Origin: Deefgea tanakiae
Lineage (GTDB): Bacteria > Pseudomonadota > Gammaproteobacteria > Burkholderiales > Chitinibacteraceae
Length of the DNA stretch: 64,000 bases
NCBI RefSeq assembly: GCF_019665765.1
Contig: NZ_CP081150.1
Span: forward strand, 1,612,001 to 1,676,000
Direction: 5' to 3'
This document shows positions 9,118 through 18,061 of the stretch, piece by piece (positions within the stretch are counted from its first letter, which is position 1; every line of letters begins with the position of its first letter). Below the pieces are notes generated by a model that saw only the letters and a program-made list of their open reading frames with translations, ran no database searches and was not told the origin of the DNA. A program made the position numbers and the translations under genes.

Positions 9118-9810
9118 CTAGACGTGAATACTCACGCCGTTTTCCAGCAAAGTCTGACGAATCGCAAGAGTTTGAGCGACTGCATTAGGGTTATCACCAT
9201 GGATACAAATCGATTGAACTTGCCCCACCAAAGCCAAAGCCTGCGCCTTCACTTGTGCTAAATCAGTCAATACGGCCCCATCTTGCTCTCTCGGCATTAA
9301 AGTGCCATTGGGCAAATAAGCACGATCAGCAAAGCCTTCCGCAATCGTCGTCAAACCTCGCGCAGCCGCAGCTTGAATTAAGCAGCTTCCTGCTAAGGCC
9401 ATTACTGCTAGATCAGGATCAATCTCAAAAATCAATTGAGCGATTTGATCGGCCAACTCTGGATTGACCGCCGCATCGTTATACAAAGCACCATGCGGTT
9501 TCACGTAAGAGACTGAAATCCCATCTTCGATACAGACCGCTTTTAATGCCCACAGCTGAGCCGTAATACTAAACACCAATTTTGAAGGATCAATTTGCAT
9601 TGAGCGCCGACCAAAGTGCGCTCGGTCTGGATAACTTGGATGCGCACCAATACGCACGCCATGAGCGTGCGCCAAGTGCACCGCATTGCGCATCGAATCC
9701 ACATCACCCGCATGCCCACCGCACGCAATATTGGCCGAGGTAATCAAAGGCATTAGTAGTGAGTCAAAATCACCGCCTTCACCTAAGTCGGCATTTAAAT
9801 CGATGAACAT
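9118..9810 (-). CDS. pxpA: 5-oxoprolinase subunit PxpA (LamB/YcsF family)
   Basis: PxpA is one of three parts of the prokaryotic ATP-dependent 5-oxoprolinase, which opens 5-oxoproline (pyroglutamate) to glutamate. The protein starts MFIDLNADLGEG, then has ANIACGGHAGD, GAHPSYPD and YVKPHGALYND, the family's polar motifs, and ends with the CIHGDNPNA block. Start chosen at the ATG ending at 9810 because AAAGGAT sits 4-5 bases upstream and family members begin at this point (230 residues). The start lies within the end of pxpC (16-base overlap), implying translational coupling. Gene order is pxpB-pxpC-pxpA. Confidence 0.93.
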   Translation of the reverse strand: MFIDLNADLGEGGDFDSLLMPLITSANIACGGHAGDVDSMRNAVHLAHAHGVRIGAHPSYPDRAHFGRRSMQIDPSKLVFSITAQLWALKAVCIEDGISVSYVKPHGALYNDAAVNPELADQIAQLIFEIDPDLAVMALAGSCLIQAAAARGLTTIAEGFADRAYLPNGTLMPREQDGAVLTDLAQVKAQALALVGQVQSICIHGDNPNAVAQTLAIRQTLLENGVSIHV

Positions 9811-10736
9811 ACTATCCTTTGGATTTGACTGAGCCATGTTTGCTGAGCGCGTAAGGCTAGCACAGCTTCATTGGCATCAACCATCTTAAATTGTATTTTA
9901 TCGTTGGCACGGCACTGCCCAGCCAGCCATAAATCAGCCTGAATCACTTGCCCAACAATCGGGTAGCCACCGGTGGTTTGCACATCAGCTAACAATAAAA
10001 TGGGTAAACCATTGGGTGGTAGCTGTATCGTTCCCGCAAACACGGCCTGAGAAGCCATTTCAATGGGTATTGCCATCTCAAGCATACTACCTAATAGCTT
10101 TACCCCCATACGGTCACTTTGTCCACTGACTTGCCAATGGTTGTTTTGAAAAAAACGCTGAGCCTCTGCGGATAAATTACGCCATTGCGGCCCGCGCATC
10201 ACACGCAGTTGTGACCGCCATTGTGGTGCAGCAATCGCCACTGACAATCGTTGATTTGGCGTTTTCGATTTCGCTAGCAAGACATCGCCAGCTCGCAAAG
10301 CACGGCCAGCTATACCACCCAATCGTGCAGACAATAGCGTAGAGCGACTACCCAAGACCTGCGGCACATCCACGCCACCTAAGAGCGCAAGATAAGAACG
10401 CATCCCACGTACGGGCGCTTCTAACTTGAGCGTTTGCCCCGCTTGTGCACGCTGGCGTGAGTAGGGCAGCAAGGGTTTTTCATCCAACTGAGCGGCGCAA
10501 TCGGCGCCTGTCAACGCAAAATCAGTTTCTGTCAAAAAACGCAGCTGCACACAACCCAAAGTCATTTCAATACAAGCTGCTTCAGGCGAATTACCCAATA
10601 GGAGATTGGCTAAAGCAAAAGAAAGTAGATCAGCAGCACCAGCCTGAGGCACGCCCCAATGGGCGGTATTGCTGTGGCCAATATCTTGTACCGTACTTTG
10701 CACACCAGCACGAATAACTTCGAACCCGCTACTCAT
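9795..10736 (-). CDS. pxpC: 5-oxoprolinase subunit PxpC (carboxyltransferase-like, KipA family)
   Basis: Subunit C of 5-oxoprolinase, 313 residues, AHS2/biotin-dependent carboxyltransferase-like domain. Seen: GVQSTVQDIGHSN near residue 9, the GVPQAGAADLLSF block, then PNGLPILLLADVQTTGGYPIVG in the C-terminal half, all typical of KipA/YbgK. Together with PxpB and PxpA it forms the cytoplasmic enzyme removing the damaged metabolite 5-oxoproline. Its ATG overlaps the pxpB stop (ATGA, 10733-10736) and its own end overlaps the pxpA start, so the three are expected to be made in step. Confidence 0.93.
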   Translation of the reverse strand: MSSGFEVIRAGVQSTVQDIGHSNTAHWGVPQAGAADLLSFALANLLLGNSPEAACIEMTLGCVQLRFLTETDFALTGADCAAQLDEKPLLPYSRQRAQAGQTLKLEAPVRGMRSYLALLGGVDVPQVLGSRSTLLSARLGGIAGRALRAGDVLLAKSKTPNQRLSVAIAAPQWRSQLRVMRGPQWRNLSAEAQRFFQNNHWQVSGQSDRMGVKLLGSMLEMAIPIEMASQAVFAGTIQLPPNGLPILLLADVQTTGGYPIVGQVIQADLWLAGQCRANDKIQFKMVDANEAVLALRAQQTWLSQIQRIVCSSI

Positions 10737-11419
10737 GCTTCAATACTCACGGCAATAAAGCGAACTTGATCCCCTGCTTGCAATAAACTCGGTGGCGACT
10801 TTTCTGCATCAAACAAAGTCACATCGCAATGACCGATTAATTGCCAGCCTCCGGGACTGGAACTCGGATAAATGCCTGTCTGTTGACCACCAATACCAAC
10901 ACTCCCTGCAGGCACATGAGTCCGTGGACTCGCTCGCCGTGGGCAAGCCAAGGAATTGGGCAAACCCGCTAAATACGGAAAACCTGGCAAAAATCCAATA
11001 CACAAAACATCATAAATCTTCGCAGAATGAAGCTCAGCTACTTCAACGCAGCTTAGCCCTGCATGAGCCGCCACCACGGCCAAATCAGGCCCATGTTGCC
11101 CGCCATAACGAACCAGCAACTCATGCAAACGCGGCCGAACTTGCCGAAGACTAGCGCTGTTGAGATACAGCGTTTTTAATTCAGTCGCTAACTGGTGACC
11201 GCTTGTCTGCAATGGATTAAATCGAAAGGTCAAATTGCCCACGCCCAATACCGCAGCCAAGACATCACCACGAAGCAAGGCTGCAGCTTGTGTCGCTAAT
11301 AGCCGTGCTTGCTCTGCTTCACCAGCCACAAGGACCAGCGCAGCTTCACCAAGCGGGTAAAGTTGTATTTGATCCAATAACTGAATCGTTTCTGCTGTAT
11401 TTTGCAATTTATTCGCCAT
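10733..11419 (-). CDS. pxpB: 5-oxoprolinase subunit PxpB (KipI family)
   Basis: Subunit B of 5-oxoprolinase, AHS1/KipI-like domain, about 228 residues. Seen: YPLGEAALVLV near the start, CIGFLPGFPYLAGLP near residue 150, the PRRASPRTHVPAGSVGIGG segment, and TGIYPSSSPGGWQLIG, all hallmarks of the family. Start is placed at the ATG ending at 11419; an in-frame ATG ending at 11452 would overlap the divergent HD-GYP start and adds residues not expected in the family. First gene of pxpB-C-A(-POT transporter). Its promoter must lie in or next to the 31-base divergent gap with the HD-GYP gene. Confidence 0.92.
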   Translation of the reverse strand: MANKLQNTAETIQLLDQIQLYPLGEAALVLVAGEAEQARLLATQAAALLRGDVLAAVLGVGNLTFRFNPLQTSGHQLATELKTLYLNSASLRQVRPRLHELLVRYGGQHGPDLAVVAAHAGLSCVEVAELHSAKIYDVLCIGFLPGFPYLAGLPNSLACPRRASPRTHVPAGSVGIGGQQTGIYPSSSPGGWQLIGHCDVTLFDAEKSPPSLLQAGDQVRFIAVSIEA

Positions 11420-11450
11420 AATTAAATGATTATTTCTGATACGTGTATTC

Positions 11451-12749
11451 ATGTCCAACGCTGACACAGACCACTTCATTCATCCCGAGCAATTACAAAT
11501 CGGTTTATTTATCCAATTGGATTTGCATTGGATGGAGCATCCGTTCACGTTTGGTAGTTTCAAAATCAAGTCAGCCGATCAAATTGAAACACTTAAAAAA
11601 TTAGGCCTGAAGCAAATTCGTTACTCGCCGATCAAAAGCGATGTATCACCTTTGGCCATTGCTCCCCCTGAGGCAAACCCTGTAATTACAGAATTACCAA
11701 CACCTATTGTCGAAGCTGAGCCAGAGCCGGATCCAGCTCTGCAAGCACTGCTTGAGGCAAAGCGAGCGCGGCTCAAGCAACACGAACATCGCCAAGTGCA
11801 GCTTGATGCCTGCGAAAAAGCATTCGGGCAAGCGGCCAAAGTCGTGCGCAATATCAATGCACAGATTCATACCCAACCCAAAGAAACCGTCGCTGCCGCC
11901 GATGAATTAGTCGGGAAAATGCTCGATTCACTGTTATCTGACAGCGATATCGCCATTCATCTCATGAACGGCAAAGCCGCGGGTGATGACAGCTACTTTC
12001 ACTCACTCAATGTTTCGGTATTAGCACTGATGCTAGGTCGCGAAATGAAATTGTCTCGAGAACAAATCCGCATTTTGGGTTTGGCCTCATTATTTCATGA
12101 CATCGGCAAAAGCGAAGTGCCCGATCGAATTTTACTCAAAACTGAAGGACTCAACCGCGCTGAACAGGCGATTGTCGAGCAGCATTGCCAATGGGGAGTT
12201 GAGGCTGGTCATCGTGCAGGCCTTGAAGTCGGCGTATTAAAAGTCATCGCCCAGCATCATGAAATGTGTGACGGAACAGGCTATCCCCACAAACTCGCGA
12301 TAGACAAAATAGACCCACTCGCGCGTATTTTGGCACTCGTCAATACTTACGACAATTACTGCAATAAAATCAACTCCGCTCAGTCACTCACGCCACACGA
12401 GGGTTTAGCACTGATGTTCGCGCATCAAAAGGCCAAATTTGACCCCGTGCCGCTCAATCACTTTATCAAATGCTTGGGTGTATATCCGCCTGGTACCTTA
12501 GTGATGTTGTCCAACGAATGTTATGGCCTCGTTGTTTCAGTGAATGCGTCTCGCCCACTTAAACCCCAAGTGCTGGTATTTGATCCAGAAAATACGCCCA
12601 ATGAATCAATCGTACTGGATTTAGAATTTGAAAAAGGGCTCAACATCAGTAAATCAATCAAAGTCGCGCAATTACCGCGTGACGCCGCTTTTTTCTTAAG
12701 CCCCAAAAAGCGCATGACTTACTTTTTTAGCCCAAGTGAACCGACATGA
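11451..12749 (+). CDS. HD-GYP domain cyclic-di-GMP phosphodiesterase with N-terminal DUF3391
   Basis: A 432-residue protein: N-terminal DUF3391-like domain (about 1-130, with GLFIQLDLHWMEHPF and SADQIETLKKLGLKQIRY), a charged linker, then an HD-GYP phosphodiesterase domain (about 165-350). Catalytic signatures are intact: the HDIGK metal-binding pair near residue 220, a downstream His in EQHCQWG, and HHE...DGTGYP near residues 267-277. It is expected to hydrolyse cyclic di-GMP in the cytoplasm. Its end overlaps the ATG of the hybrid histidine kinase (ATGA), indicating a coupled sensory pair. It starts divergently from pxpB. Confidence 0.92.
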   Translation: MSNADTDHFIHPEQLQIGLFIQLDLHWMEHPFTFGSFKIKSADQIETLKKLGLKQIRYSPIKSDVSPLAIAPPEANPVITELPTPIVEAEPEPDPALQALLEAKRARLKQHEHRQVQLDACEKAFGQAAKVVRNINAQIHTQPKETVAAADELVGKMLDSLLSDSDIAIHLMNGKAAGDDSYFHSLNVSVLALMLGREMKLSREQIRILGLASLFHDIGKSEVPDRILLKTEGLNRAEQAIVEQHCQWGVEAGHRAGLEVGVLKVIAQHHEMCDGTGYPHKLAIDKIDPLARILALVNTYDNYCNKINSAQSLTPHEGLALMFAHQKAKFDPVPLNHFIKCLGVYPPGTLVMLSNECYGLVVSVNASRPLKPQVLVFDPENTPNESIVLDLEFEKGLNISKSIKVAQLPRDAAFFLSPKKRMTYFFSPSEPT

Positions 12750-14650
12750 CGCTCTCTGCCCAACATCTACTCGACGCCTGTTCGACCGCAGTACTGGCTG
12801 TTACGCCCAGCGATGGCCTTATCGTAGCCGCCAATCAAGCGTGTGAAGAGTTACTTGGCTACGACGTACAGAGCTTAATTGGTCGGCCCATCACTGATAT
12901 TGAAGTTGGACTGCAAGACTTATTTTTCTGGGAAGAAATTCGCGAAGGCGGCTGTAGTAATACCAGCAACGTCGAAGGTGAATACCGTCATGAAAACGGG
13001 CATTTTCTTCAAGTTCGTAAATCTGTCCGCTGTATTGACGACGAAGGTCAGCTATTGTGCGTTATTTCGGTCAATGACATCAGCCATGCCAAACAAGTCG
13101 AAATAGACTCGGCCCTTGCATCGTCTTTATTGGCCGCGACCCTCGAATCGACAGCCGATGGGATCTTGGTTACGGATTTAGACGGCAATATTCGTAATTT
13201 TAATCATCAAGTCCCCAAAATCTGGCATTGGCAAATGGCACAAGGCGTGTCGGGCAACGCTTTGTTTTTACACATTGAAAACCAATTACTCGACCCAGCT
13301 CAATTTCGTGAATGGTTAGATGAGCTCTACAACGACCCCTACCTAGAATCTCAGCTTTCTTGTGCGCTACGGGATGGTCGATTTTTTGATTTAAGCAGCC
13401 GCCCACAACGACTTGGTGACACCCCCGTAGGGCGCCTGTTTGGCATACACGATATCAGCGCAATTAAACACAATGAAAATGAATTAAGAATTGCGCGCGA
13501 CGGCGCCCAAGCAGCGAGTAAAGCTAAATCCGATTTTCTATCGCATATGAGCCACGAATTACGCACACCGCTCAATGCCATTTTGGGCTTTGCTCAAATC
13601 ATCAGCACCGATCAAGATTATAACCAGCGAGAGCTGGGCAGCTATATCTCTAAAGCAGGACGCCACTTACTTGAGCTGATCAATGAAGTCCTTGATTTAG
13701 CCAGTATTGAAGCCGGCAAATTGGCCTTGCGTGATGAAGCAGTCGATTTGGCTCTGATAGTTCACGATTGCCTTGAGCTTACCCAAAATTTGGCCATTGA
13801 AAAAAATGTAACCTTATTGCAAACACAGATGCCTAATTCGCGATTTATGGTGCAAGGCGATGCACGGCGGATCAAACAAATTTTGCTGAATTTTGTTAGC
13901 AATGCGATTAAATATAATCGCCAGCAAGGCACTGTAGAAATGACCGTCACCCATTCATCTCATCGCTCATGGCGTTTGATGGTTAGCGATACTGGGCGTG
14001 GCATTAGCTTGGAAGACCAAGCCAAGTTATTTCAACCCTTTAGTCGAGTAGGTAACCATGCCGATAATATCGAAGGCTCGGGTATTGGACTTGCCTTCAC
14101 CCAACGCCTCGCAGGGCTGATGCAGGGTGAAGTTGGATTTTCGAGCACGATAAATGTAGGGAGTCGTTTTTGGATTGACTTGCCTTGCGCCAAAGGGCTA
14201 ACGCAAAAAAATACGGCGATTGAAACACTGCAATGCGCTGGTGGGCAGCGTACTGTGTTGTACATTGAAGACGACCCACTTTCACAAAAATTGCTGCAAG
14301 CCATTTTTAAACAGCAGCGCCCCAACTACAGCATTTTGATTGCGGGTACGGGTCAAGACGGACTCATGTTTGCACAGTCTCAACACCCCGACATCATCTT
14401 GCTTGATCAACACTTGCCTGACGCCAGCGGCTTTGCGATCTTGGAGCAGTTACGCTCCAGCAACCAAACCCGCTCGATTCCAGTAGTTGCCCTGTCTGGT
14501 GATACCTTAGAAGAAGACATTCAAAAAGCACTGCAGCTTGGGTTTGATGCCTACATTACCAAACCATTGGATATCAAAACTGCCTTACCGCTAATCGACA
14601 AAATACTAGGCAATACAATAGAGGGGTATCAGGTTAAATCCAATGATTAG
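12746..14650 (+). CDS. Hybrid sensor histidine kinase (PAS-PAS-HisKA-HATPase-REC)
   Basis: A 634-residue soluble hybrid kinase without clear membrane segments. Order: PAS domain (about 5-115), a second PAS-like domain (about 130-245), HisKA with the phospho-accepting His270 in SHMSHELRTPLNAI, HATPase_c (N box LLNFVSNAIKYN, G1 DTGRGI, G2 GSGIGLAFTQRL), and a C-terminal receiver domain with acidic pair EDD and acceptor Asp554 in LLDQHLPD. Its start overlaps the HD-GYP stop, so it probably controls, or is controlled with, c-di-GMP degradation. The output partner of the receiver is not encoded next to it. It converges on queG, 11 bases away. Confidence 0.92.
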   Translation: MTLSAQHLLDACSTAVLAVTPSDGLIVAANQACEELLGYDVQSLIGRPITDIEVGLQDLFFWEEIREGGCSNTSNVEGEYRHENGHFLQVRKSVRCIDDEGQLLCVISVNDISHAKQVEIDSALASSLLAATLESTADGILVTDLDGNIRNFNHQVPKIWHWQMAQGVSGNALFLHIENQLLDPAQFREWLDELYNDPYLESQLSCALRDGRFFDLSSRPQRLGDTPVGRLFGIHDISAIKHNENELRIARDGAQAASKAKSDFLSHMSHELRTPLNAILGFAQIISTDQDYNQRELGSYISKAGRHLLELINEVLDLASIEAGKLALRDEAVDLALIVHDCLELTQNLAIEKNVTLLQTQMPNSRFMVQGDARRIKQILLNFVSNAIKYNRQQGTVEMTVTHSSHRSWRLMVSDTGRGISLEDQAKLFQPFSRVGNHADNIEGSGIGLAFTQRLAGLMQGEVGFSSTINVGSRFWIDLPCAKGLTQKNTAIETLQCAGGQRTVLYIEDDPLSQKLLQAIFKQQRPNYSILIAGTGQDGLMFAQSQHPDIILLDQHLPDASGFAILEQLRSSNQTRSIPVVALSGDTLEEDIQKALQLGFDAYITKPLDIKTALPLIDKILGNTIEGYQVKSND

Positions 14651-14661
14651 CAATTGCTTGA

Positions 14662-15744
14662 TTAGAATACCCCATGTCGGTTTAAGGCCCAAACGATATG
14701 TTCACGCACCATGTCATCAGAACTAGTCTGCCGCGCTTGCAGCGACTGAATGATTTCAGCGGAAGTCTTGGCATTACCCAAGCCCACCGCCAAATTGCGT
14801 AACCATGCGGCATAACCAATTCGATAAATAGGGCTACCCGCCATTTTCTGGGTAAATTCTTGCTCGGACCAAGCAAATAATTCCAGCAAAGTGGCATCAT
14901 CCAAGCCATGCCGAATCGCAAAATCAGTTTCTGGGCTCGCCGCCGCAAAACGATTCCACGGGCAAACCAACTGGCAGTCATCGCAGCCATACACTCGATT
15001 GCCAATCATGGAACGAAACTCGACCGGAATCGCGCCTTTCAATTCAATCGTCAAATACGAAATACAGCGCCGCGCATCAACCGTGTACGGTGCAACAATG
15101 GCCTGCGTTGGACAGACATCAATACAGGCCGTGCATTTGCCACAATGCTCTTTGGGTAATGGCGGATCGACTGGCAGCGGCAAATCAATCAAAAGTTCGC
15201 CCAAAAAGAAAAATGAACCATAATCGCGGTTAATCAATAAGCTATGCTTGCCCCGCCAACCGTTGCCGCCTTGCTTAGCTAACTCGACTTCAAGAATCGG
15301 CGCTGAGTCAACAAAAACACGGTGTCCGTGCTCGCCAATAACAGCGGTAATTTTATCAGCCAACTGCTGCAGACGAGCGCGCAAAACTTTGTGATAATCA
15401 CGCCCCAAAGCATAACGCGAAATATAGGCTTTATTGGTATCGGCTAGAACGCTTTCAGGATCAACGCCCCCAGTCAAATACGGCATAAAAACTGTAACTG
15501 CTGTCAGTGTACCCGGCACTAATTCTGCTGGTCGGGCACGTTTTAATCCATGCCTTGCCATATAATCCATTTCGCCGTGATACCCTGCCGCGAGCCATTG
15601 CGTCAAACCCGCTTCGGCGTGGCTTAAATCAATGCTCGCAATCGCAGCACGCGCAAAACCCAGCTCTAGCGCCCAATCTTTAATCGATTGCGCTAAATCC
15701 ACATAATTTAAATGATCGAGTGATGGATGTATAAATTCAGTCAT
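14662..15744 (-). CDS. queG: Epoxyqueuosine reductase QueG
   Basis: QueG performs the last step of queuosine synthesis in tRNA, reducing epoxyqueuosine with cobalamin and two 4Fe-4S clusters. The 360-residue protein has the family's YMARHGLKRARPAEL segment, the ferredoxin-type CGKCTACIDVCPTQAI near residue 192, and GCDDCQLVCPWN near residue 246, giving the eight cluster cysteines. The C-terminal HEAT-like part has AWLRNLAVGLGN. Its 5' end overlaps the 5' end of the divergent tsaE by 18 bases, so each promoter must lie inside the other gene. queG next to tsaE-amiC-mutL-miaA resembles the well known enterobacterial order. Confidence 0.95.
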   Translation of the reverse strand: MTEFIHPSLDHLNYVDLAQSIKDWALELGFARAAIASIDLSHAEAGLTQWLAAGYHGEMDYMARHGLKRARPAELVPGTLTAVTVFMPYLTGGVDPESVLADTNKAYISRYALGRDYHKVLRARLQQLADKITAVIGEHGHRVFVDSAPILEVELAKQGGNGWRGKHSLLINRDYGSFFFLGELLIDLPLPVDPPLPKEHCGKCTACIDVCPTQAIVAPYTVDARRCISYLTIELKGAIPVEFRSMIGNRVYGCDDCQLVCPWNRFAAASPETDFAIRHGLDDATLLELFAWSEQEFTQKMAGSPIYRIGYAAWLRNLAVGLGNAKTSAEIIQSLQARQTSSDDMVREHIVWALNRHGVF

Positions 15745-16242
15745 ATCGCAAATGATACCGCGTTCAGCGCGTTTTTAAGTGATGAAGACGCCACAATCGA
15801 ATTTGGCCGTCGCTTGGCGCGTTCACTCAAACCGGGCATGGTCGTATTTCTAGAAGGCGATTTGGGCGCAGGCAAAACCACGCTCACCCGTGGCATCTTG
15901 CGCGGCTTCGATTTTACCGGCCGCGTCAAAAGCCCAACTTATACCTTGGTTGAGCCTTACTCTTTGCTTGGACTTAATCCGGATTCTAAATTATACTTTT
16001 ATCACTTTGATTTATATCGGTTTAATGATCCTAGTGAATGGGAAGATGCTGGATTTAGAGACTATTTCAATTCTGAGTCCATCTGTTTAATTGAATGGGC
16101 CGATAAAGCCAGCGGCCAATTGCCGACCCCCGATTGGATTATCCAACTTCAGCCCGAATCGACAGGCCGAAGTATTTTATTAAGCGCCACCAGTGAGTTA
16201 GGCCAAACATGCCAGAACGCTTTGACCTTAGCAGCGAAGTAA
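15727..16242 (+). CDS. tsaE: tRNA threonylcarbamoyladenosine biosynthesis ATPase TsaE
   Basis: TsaE is the P-loop ATPase of the TsaBDE complex that makes t6A37 in ANN-decoding tRNAs. In 171 residues it shows the Walker A loop GDLGAGKTTLTRG near residue 40, the conserved VKSPTYTLVEPY near residue 67, the YHFDLYR strand near 95 and CLIEWAD near residue 120. Start at ATG 15727 overlaps queG divergently; no later ATG would keep the fold. The end overlaps amiC by 34 bases, so the two are likely translated together, as in many proteobacteria. Confidence 0.94.
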   Translation: MYKFSHIANDTAFSAFLSDEDATIEFGRRLARSLKPGMVVFLEGDLGAGKTTLTRGILRGFDFTGRVKSPTYTLVEPYSLLGLNPDSKLYFYHFDLYRFNDPSEWEDAGFRDYFNSESICLIEWADKASGQLPTPDWIIQLQPESTGRSILLSATSELGQTCQNALTLAAK

Positions 16243-17564
16243 ATCCCGCTTTTCAACTTAAGCGCCGCGATGTGCTGCGCGCAGCGGCGGCAACACTGAT
16301 TCTTTCTGTGAGCCCAATTAGCTTAGCAGCTGCTGCCAGCATCGTTGCCGTTCGCGTTTGGCCTTCAGAGGCCTACACTCGCGTGACAATTGAATCTTCT
16401 GAGCCACTCACCTTTAATCAATTTTTAGTAAAAGATCCAGAACGTTTAGTTGTCGATCTGAACGGTATCGATTTAAACAGTGAATTGCAAAGCCTCTCTA
16501 GCAAAGTCGGTGGTGACGATCCGTATATCAAACTCCTACGAGCGGGCCGCAACAAACCAGGCACAGTACGTTTGGTACTAGATCTAAAAGCGCAAGTCAG
16601 CCCACAAGTCTTCACACTCGAACCGTTTGGCGAATACAAACATCGACTCGTGATTGATTTGTACCCAACGGTGCAAAATGATCCGCTGTTGGCGCTACTC
16701 AACGATATGGTTAAACCCAACGTCAGCAATCAAATCACAAGTAAACCAGTAGAAACAAAAGCCTCTGAATCGAAAATAGACCAAGCCAAAGCCTCTGAAC
16801 CTAAACAAGCAGAGAGCGCATCGGTTGATCGTAGCAAACTCAAAGTAGACCGCCTGATTACTGTCGTACTCGACCCTGGTCATGGCGGTGAAGATCCGGG
16901 CGCTGTTGGCCCTGCTGGCACACATGAAAAAGCGGTCGTACTACAAATTGCAAAAAGGCTCAAAAACCTATTGAGCGAAGATCCGAACGTACGCGTGGTA
17001 TTAACACGCGATGGCGATTATTTTGTGCCGCTCGGTGTTCGCGTCAAAAAAGCTCGGGCAGTGAATGCTGATTTGTTTGTGTCGATCCACGCAGATGCGT
17101 TTGTGCGTGCCGACGCCAATGGATCGTCGGTCTTTGCCTTATCCGAAGGCGGCGCGACCAGCTCGCATGCACGTTGGTTGGCCCAAACGCAAAACAATGC
17201 CGATTTGATCGGTGGCATCAAGATCAAAGCCAGCGACCCATACCTAGCCAAAACCTTGATGGACTTAACCACCACAGCAACGATTAACGACAGCCTGAAA
17301 CTGGGAAAAGCAATGCTAGGGGAAATTGGTGGGATTAATCGCCTGCATAAACCGAATGTCGAACAAGCCAGCTTTGCTGTACTCAAAGCGCCGGATATTC
17401 CATCAATTTTGGTCGAAACTGCGTTTATTTCCAATCCTGCAGAAGAGCAAAAATTAATTTCTGAAGATTACCAACAAAAAATGGCGATTGCTTTGCACAA
17501 GGGTATCAAGCGCTATTTTGCTAAAAACCCACCACTGGCTCGTACACGTATCGCACAAAGCTAG
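16209..17564 (+). CDS. amiC: N-acetylmuramoyl-L-alanine amidase AmiC
   Basis: Periplasmic zinc amidase that cuts septal peptidoglycan during daughter-cell separation. The 451-residue protein has a twin-arginine-type leader (KRRDVLRAAA then a hydrophobic run, about residues 18-45), an AMIN domain (about 45-155), a Lys/Ser/Glu-rich linker (about 175-215), and an Amidase_3 domain (about 220-440) with the zinc-binding VVLDPGHGGEDPG, the SIHADAF motif, and the EVETAF-like ILVETAFISN. The Tat-type leader matches AmiC of enteric bacteria, which uses the Tat route. Starts inside tsaE. It ends 6 bases from the convergent response regulator gene. Confidence 0.94.
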   Translation: MPERFDLSSEVNPAFQLKRRDVLRAAAATLILSVSPISLAAAASIVAVRVWPSEAYTRVTIESSEPLTFNQFLVKDPERLVVDLNGIDLNSELQSLSSKVGGDDPYIKLLRAGRNKPGTVRLVLDLKAQVSPQVFTLEPFGEYKHRLVIDLYPTVQNDPLLALLNDMVKPNVSNQITSKPVETKASESKIDQAKASEPKQAESASVDRSKLKVDRLITVVLDPGHGGEDPGAVGPAGTHEKAVVLQIAKRLKNLLSEDPNVRVVLTRDGDYFVPLGVRVKKARAVNADLFVSIHADAFVRADANGSSVFALSEGGATSSHARWLAQTQNNADLIGGIKIKASDPYLAKTLMDLTTTATINDSLKLGKAMLGEIGGINRLHKPNVEQASFAVLKAPDIPSILVETAFISNPAEEQKLISEDYQQKMAIALHKGIKRYFAKNPPLARTRIAQS

Positions 17565-17570
17565 TAGGAC

Positions 17571-17948
17571 TTAAAGTTGCGTTCCCAATGCAGCATTAAC
17601 TGCAGCAATTAACTTGGCAGGGGTAAATGGCTTTACGATTAAGCCTGACGCCCCCAAAGCCAAGGCTTCTTTGACTCTATCTAGCGTAGGCTCGCCAGTC
17701 ACCATAATCACCTTCGGCGCGGGTTGCAGCTTCAAAAGTTGTGGCAATAAATCAATCCCATTGGAGTCGGGCAAATTGATATCGAGCAAGACCAATGATG
17801 GATGTAAATCCATACAAAACTTCAAACCGTCATGAGCATGGGCCGTTTCGCCTAGTACATTAAACTCTAAACGACGCATCAAACTCGCCATTAAATTGCG
17901 CAAAATACCGTCATCATCGATCACCACGCAACTTAGTTTTTTGCTCAT
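17571..17948 (-). CDS. Single-domain response regulator (CheY-like)
   Basis: A 125-residue stand-alone receiver domain. The acidic pocket D11-D13, acceptor D56 in LLDINLPD, switch T84 in MVTGEP, and K106 in IVKPF are all present, so it should be phosphorylated. There is no output domain. Start is the ATG ending at 17948; a frame reaching 18005 adds 19 residues with no family support. It is encoded against the flow between amiC and mutL, interrupting a cluster that is otherwise collinear in many proteobacteria. No partner kinase is adjacent; the hybrid kinase 3 kb upstream is a guess only. Confidence 0.9.
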   Translation of the reverse strand: MSKKLSCVVIDDDGILRNLMASLMRRLEFNVLGETAHAHDGLKFCMDLHPSLVLLDINLPDSNGIDLLPQLLKLQPAPKVIMVTGEPTLDRVKEALALGASGLIVKPFTPAKLIAAVNAALGTQL

Positions 17949-18061
17949 TTCTTGATTCCCTATGATTAAGAGTTTGCTCACGCTTGGCAAAGCAAACATC
18001 AACAAAACCTAGGTGGCTGGTATACTTCGGCCTCACTGTTTTCTAAGCATAGTCCATATTC

